Shown: positions 5,282 through 7,362 of the stretch, piece after piece
Layout of the letters: the number at the start of each line of letters is the position of its first letter
How positions within the stretch are numbered: position 1 is the first letter of the stretch
Origin: Opitutia bacterium UBA4654
Lineage (GTDB): Bacteria > Verrucomicrobiota > Verrucomicrobiia > Opitutales > Intestinicryptomonadaceae
Length of the DNA: 7,362 nucleotides
Assembly: GCA_002405555.1 (NCBI GenBank)
Contig: DHMA01000039.1
Span: forward strand, 2,155 to 9,516
Direction of reading: 5' to 3'
Program-made: the position numbers and the translations under genes
The notes under the pieces: model-generated
What the model saw: the letters and a program-made list of their open reading frames with translations, nothing else
Told to the model about the DNA's origin: nothing
Database searches by the model: none

Positions 5282-6337
5282 TTACAGCTCCTGAACCCAG
5301 ATGTTTCTGAACGAAACGGGGTTCGTGTGGTCTTGGAGCTTGAGCTTGACGGGTTCTTTGGGGTGTTTGAATTCCGCCGCCTTTTTGAGCGCGATGCTTG
5401 TGGAGTACGGAACGGGCGTTTCGTACTGGACGCGTTTGCCGTTGTGGTAGACTGTGAAAGTCGGGAACGCCACGCACTTGTCGCCGTCGAATTTTGCGGG
5501 GGTGTAGATGATGTCGTATGTCTGCCACGCGCCGGGTTCGAGCGAGGCGTTGTACTGCGAAGCCGTCTGGCGGTAGACCGAGCCGCAGTGGTCCCACGAG
5601 GCTTCCGCGCCGAACGAGTCGAGCACCTGAATTTCGTAGGGGCCGAAGAACACGCCCGAATTTGCGCGTGCCTGACCGAGGCAGTCGTACATCGGGGGAA
5701 TGTTGAATTCGATGTGGAGTTTGCACTTGCCGAATGCGCGTTTCGATTCGATTGTGGTGTTGAGTCTTTTGCCGTCGGGCTTCTTGGCGTCGGTCTTGAC
5801 GGTCATTGCGCCGTCTTTGAGAGTCCAGTTAACGGGCGTTTGGCGGGCGGAAACGAGTTCCCATTCCTTCGAGGGGTCTGTTCCGTCGAAGAGCACGACC
5901 GCGCCCTTGGGGGCTTTTGCTCCGAGTGTGGGAGATTTAAATTCGAAGCGTTTGAGGTCGATTTTAACGTCCTGACCGTTGTATTTGCCGCTTGCGACGA
6001 TTTCCGACGGGGTCGCCGTGCCTTTGAGCGCGAGCGGTTCGGAGGTCTTGAATTCGATTTTTCCGTCGGAGGCGGTCAGCCCGTCGGCAAACGAAGTCGT
6101 TTCCGCGCGGGAGAGAATGCCCGTGAGAATCTTCACGCGGTATTTCGCCTGCGGGCCTCTGTACACTTCGGCGTAGATTTCGGGATACATCGAAACGGGG
6201 TAGCCGCGTTTGAGTTCGCTGCCGTCGGCGAGCGTAATCTTGCCCTTGTAGAAGCCGGCGAACGCGTCTTTTTGCGACTGCGCAAACGCCGACAGTGTTA
6301 AAATCGAAGACAAAAGAATGAATAATGTTTTCCTCAT
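5282..6337 (-). CDS. Exported DUF1080 (3-keto-disaccharide hydrolase-like) protein
   Basis: This 351-residue protein has a signal peptide (MRKTLFILLSSILTLSAFA, cleavage AFA|Q near residue 19), so it should act in the periplasm or outside. Residues about 24-135 form a beta-rich N-terminal domain that I cannot name. Residues about 145-351 are a full DUF1080 domain (Pfam 3-keto-disaccharide hydrolase): LFDG at 149-152, NSGV at 226-229, YEIQVLDS at 234-241, HNGKRV near 298-303, LQDH at 334-337 and FRNIW at 343-347. The fold is a concanavalin-like jelly roll. Some members hydrolyse 3-keto-glucosides or 3-keto-disaccharides, a route that normally needs a sugar 3-dehydrogenase; none is in the window, so the substrate is an inference. 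The family is especially abundant in Planctomycetes, Verrucomicrobia and Bacteroidetes. There is no Shine-Dalgarno; a TATAAT lies 12 bases before the ATG. The gene ends at its own terminator. Confidence 0.93.
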   Translation of the reverse strand: MRKTLFILLSSILTLSAFAQSQKDAFAGFYKGKITLADGSELKRGYPVSMYPEIYAEVYRGPQAKYRVKILTGILSRAETTSFADGLTASDGKIEFKTSEPLALKGTATPSEIVASGKYNGQDVKIDLKRFEFKSPTLGAKAPKGAVVLFDGTDPSKEWELVSARQTPVNWTLKDGAMTVKTDAKKPDGKRLNTTIESKRAFGKCKLHIEFNIPPMYDCLGQARANSGVFFGPYEIQVLDSFGAEASWDHCGSVYRQTASQYNASLEPGAWQTYDIIYTPAKFDGDKCVAFPTFTVYHNGKRVQYETPVPYSTSIALKKAAEFKHPKEPVKLKLQDHTNPVSFRNIWVQEL

Positions 6338-6349
6338 AGAAAAGACGAA

Positions 6350-6375
6350 ATTATAGTCGCGCCGCCTTGCGTCAA
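6350..6375 (-). promoter_or_regulatory. Candidate promoter of the DUF1080 gene with very short leader
   Basis: On the - strand TTGACG (6375-6370, 5 of 6) is followed after 14 bases by a perfect TATAAT (6355-6350). The spacing is short. The -10 box ends only 12 bases before the ATG, implying a leader of about six bases, and no Shine-Dalgarno precedes the start codon. Confidence 0.45.
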
Positions 6376-6524
6376 ATAAAAACTTGCGTAAAAAGGCGCG
6401 GAGCGTGGGGGCGGAAGTTTCGGCGAAGTCGGGGAAAAAGGGGAGAGAATTGCGGGCGGATATTTTGCCAAACGCTAAAATTTTCTTGCGAAAAACACAT
6501 ACTGTTTCATTGTCGAATATTCAG

Positions 6525-6545
6525 CCGAATTTCGGAAGTCCGAAA
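6525..6545. promoter_or_regulatory. Cluster of CCGAA/TTCGG half-sites upstream of glyQS
   Basis: CCGAA-T-TTCGG (6525-6535) is a perfect 11-base palindrome, and its right arm also pairs with CCGAAA at 6540-6545 (TTTCGG, loop AAGT, CCGAAA). The three half-sites lie 39-59 bases before the glyQS start, so they could act as an operator or as alternative leader RNA hairpins. A candidate -10 (TATATT at 6557-6562) follows but has no good -35. Weak evidence. Confidence 0.25.
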
Positions 6546-6570
6546 CGGCGACTCTTTATATTTATACAGA

Positions 6571-6576
6571 AAAGGA
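6571..6576 (+). promoter_or_regulatory. Shine-Dalgarno of glyQS
   Basis: AAAGGA lies seven bases before ATG 6584. It favours this start over the in-frame ATG at 6593, which would be 16 bases away. Confidence 0.75.
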
Positions 6577-6583
6577 AACTAAC

Positions 6584-7362
6584 ATGGTCGATATGGCAAC
6601 AATCGAGGGTCTCTGCAAGCGCAGGGGGTTCATTTACCGCTCCTCCGAAATCTACGGCGGGTTTAACGGATTTTTCGACTACGGTCCGCTCGGCGTTGAA
6701 CTTAAAAACAACATCAAACGCGCTTGGTGGAACGACTTTGTCCACGGGCGCGACGACATCGTGGGTCTCGACGCGTCGATAATCATGCACCCCGACGTTT
6801 GGCGCGCTTCGGGACACGTCGCGGGCTTCTCCGACCCGATGGTTGACTGCAAGGAGTCGAAGCTCCGCTTCCGCGCCGACCAGATTTTCTTCGCGGAAGT
6901 CAAGGTTGACGGCGAGACAATCGGCTACGTCAGCGTCCTCGAAGACGAGAACATGCAAAAGGACGCCGAAAAGAAGGCGGCGGAACTCAAACGCAAGCTC
7001 GCGCGTCAGGGCGAACTCGGCGAAGTTGTCCTCAAAAACTACATGGACGCAAAGCCCTTTGAGTACGACCTCATTCCATCGCCCGCAACGGGCAACGCCG
7101 GCACGCTCACGCCGCCGCGCGACTTCAACCTCATGTTCCAGACATACGTCGGCGCAATGCGCGACGAAACGGCAATCGCCTACCTCCGCCCCGAAACCGC
7201 GCAGGGCATTTTTGTTAACTTTAAAAACATTCAGCGCACCACCCGTAAAAAAATCCCGTTTGGCGTGGGGCAAATTGGTAAATCCTTCCGCAACGAAATT
7301 ACCCCCGGTAACTTTATTTTCAGAACTATCGAATTCGAACAGATGGAACATCAGTGGTTCTG
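6584..7362 (+). CDS. glyQS: Glycyl-tRNA synthetase, dimeric class II type (3' end outside window)
   Basis: The frame from ATG 6584 is open to the window edge, giving 259 codons plus two bases. The enzyme charges tRNA-Gly with glycine using ATP in the cytoplasm. Family landmarks appear in order: SSEIYGGFNGFFDYGPLG (residues 20-37), SGHVAGFSDPMVDCKES (76-92), RFRAD (95-99), LTPPRDFNLMF, LRPETAQGIFVNF (201-213) and the class II motif 2 region IGKSFRNEITPGNFIFRT, with FRNE at 235-238. This is the alpha2 (single-chain) type, not the separate glyQ/glyS alpha4/alpha-beta type. Between residues about 100 and 175 lies a charged, partly helical insertion (EDENMQKDAEKKAAELKRKL) in the place where this family has its tRNA-contacting insert. 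Motif 3 and the anticodon-binding domain must lie beyond the window. The gene diverges from the DUF1080 gene across 246 bp; no T-box leader is visible. Confidence 0.97.
   Translation, partial: MVDMATIEGLCKRRGFIYRSSEIYGGFNGFFDYGPLGVELKNNIKRAWWNDFVHGRDDIVGLDASIIMHPDVWRASGHVAGFSDPMVDCKESKLRFRADQIFFAEVKVDGETIGYVSVLEDENMQKDAEKKAAELKRKLARQGELGEVVLKNYMDAKPFEYDLIPSPATGNAGTLTPPRDFNLMFQTYVGAMRDETAIAYLRPETAQGIFVNFKNIQRTTRKKIPFGVGQIGKSFRNEITPGNFIFRTIEFEQMEHQWF

Noticed and set aside
5264..6301. 345-residue open frame on the + strand
   Set aside because: It is the codon-register complement of the DUF1080 gene, whose conserved motifs and signal peptide prove the - strand. The translation is low-complexity (Phe, Val, Glu, Arg-rich) with no recognisable domain.
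6376..6583. T-box riboswitch in front of the glycyl-tRNA synthetase gene
   Set aside because: I looked for the conserved T-box sequence and a following terminator hairpin and found neither; the leader is also short.
6367..6782. Open frames of 71 and 132 residues upstream of and overlapping glyQS
   Set aside because: Both are rich in Arg/Lys with no domain, start without a Shine-Dalgarno, and the longer one overlaps the start of glyQS in another frame. The region is better read as a divergent intergenic region.
6521..7351. 276-residue open frame on the - strand
   Set aside because: It is antisense to glycyl-tRNA synthetase in the same codon register; the sense frame is unmistakable.

Overview
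The window most likely comes from a Gram-negative member of the PVC group, probably Verrucomicrobiota or a relative such as Lentisphaerota. Four things point there: a DUF1080 (3-keto-disaccharide hydrolase-like) exported protein, a short PEP-CTERM surface protein, two lipoproteins with clear lipoboxes, and a dimeric-type glycyl-tRNA synthetase. The phylum call is an inference from gene families, not from a marker gene. I see no mobile element, CRISPR array, rRNA or tRNA.

Layout. (1) Positions 1-2454, + strand: the 3' part of a large alpha-helical, Sel1-like protein whose start lies outside the window; a TRL-like lipoprotein 46 bp downstream; a strong hairpin at 2129-2159; and a small two-helix membrane protein. 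(2) Positions 2525-4615, + strand: a 421-residue exported helical protein of unknown function, then a PEP-CTERM protein of 227 residues. (3) Positions 4698-4725: a hairpin with a T-tract on both sides, between convergent genes. (4) Positions 4741-6337, - strand: a small coiled-coil lipoprotein with its own promoter and two nested palindromes, and the DUF1080 protein, which has its own terminator at 5227-5261. (5) Positions 6338-6583: a 246-bp divergent intergenic region. (6) Positions 6584-7362, + strand: the first 259 codons of glycyl-tRNA synthetase, running off the window edge.

How the genes fit together. Apart from glycyl-tRNA synthetase (housekeeping), most products are predicted to lie outside the cytoplasm: two lipoproteins, three proteins with cleavable signal peptides and one small membrane protein. 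This looks like an envelope/surface-oriented chromosomal neighbourhood of mostly single-gene units, not one metabolic operon. The only convincing co-transcription candidate is the Sel1-like gene with the TRL-like lipoprotein gene. Translation signals are mixed. The two-helix protein, the coiled-coil lipoprotein and glycyl-tRNA synthetase have Shine-Dalgarno sequences. The PEP-CTERM and DUF1080 genes have none, and their candidate -10 boxes sit 12-13 nt before the ATG, which suggests very short leaders.

I did not find a clearly new, self-contained biological system. The best leads are the palindrome-covered promoter at 5151-5188, the uncharacterised exported helical proteins beside the TRL-like lipoprotein, and the short-leader genes.
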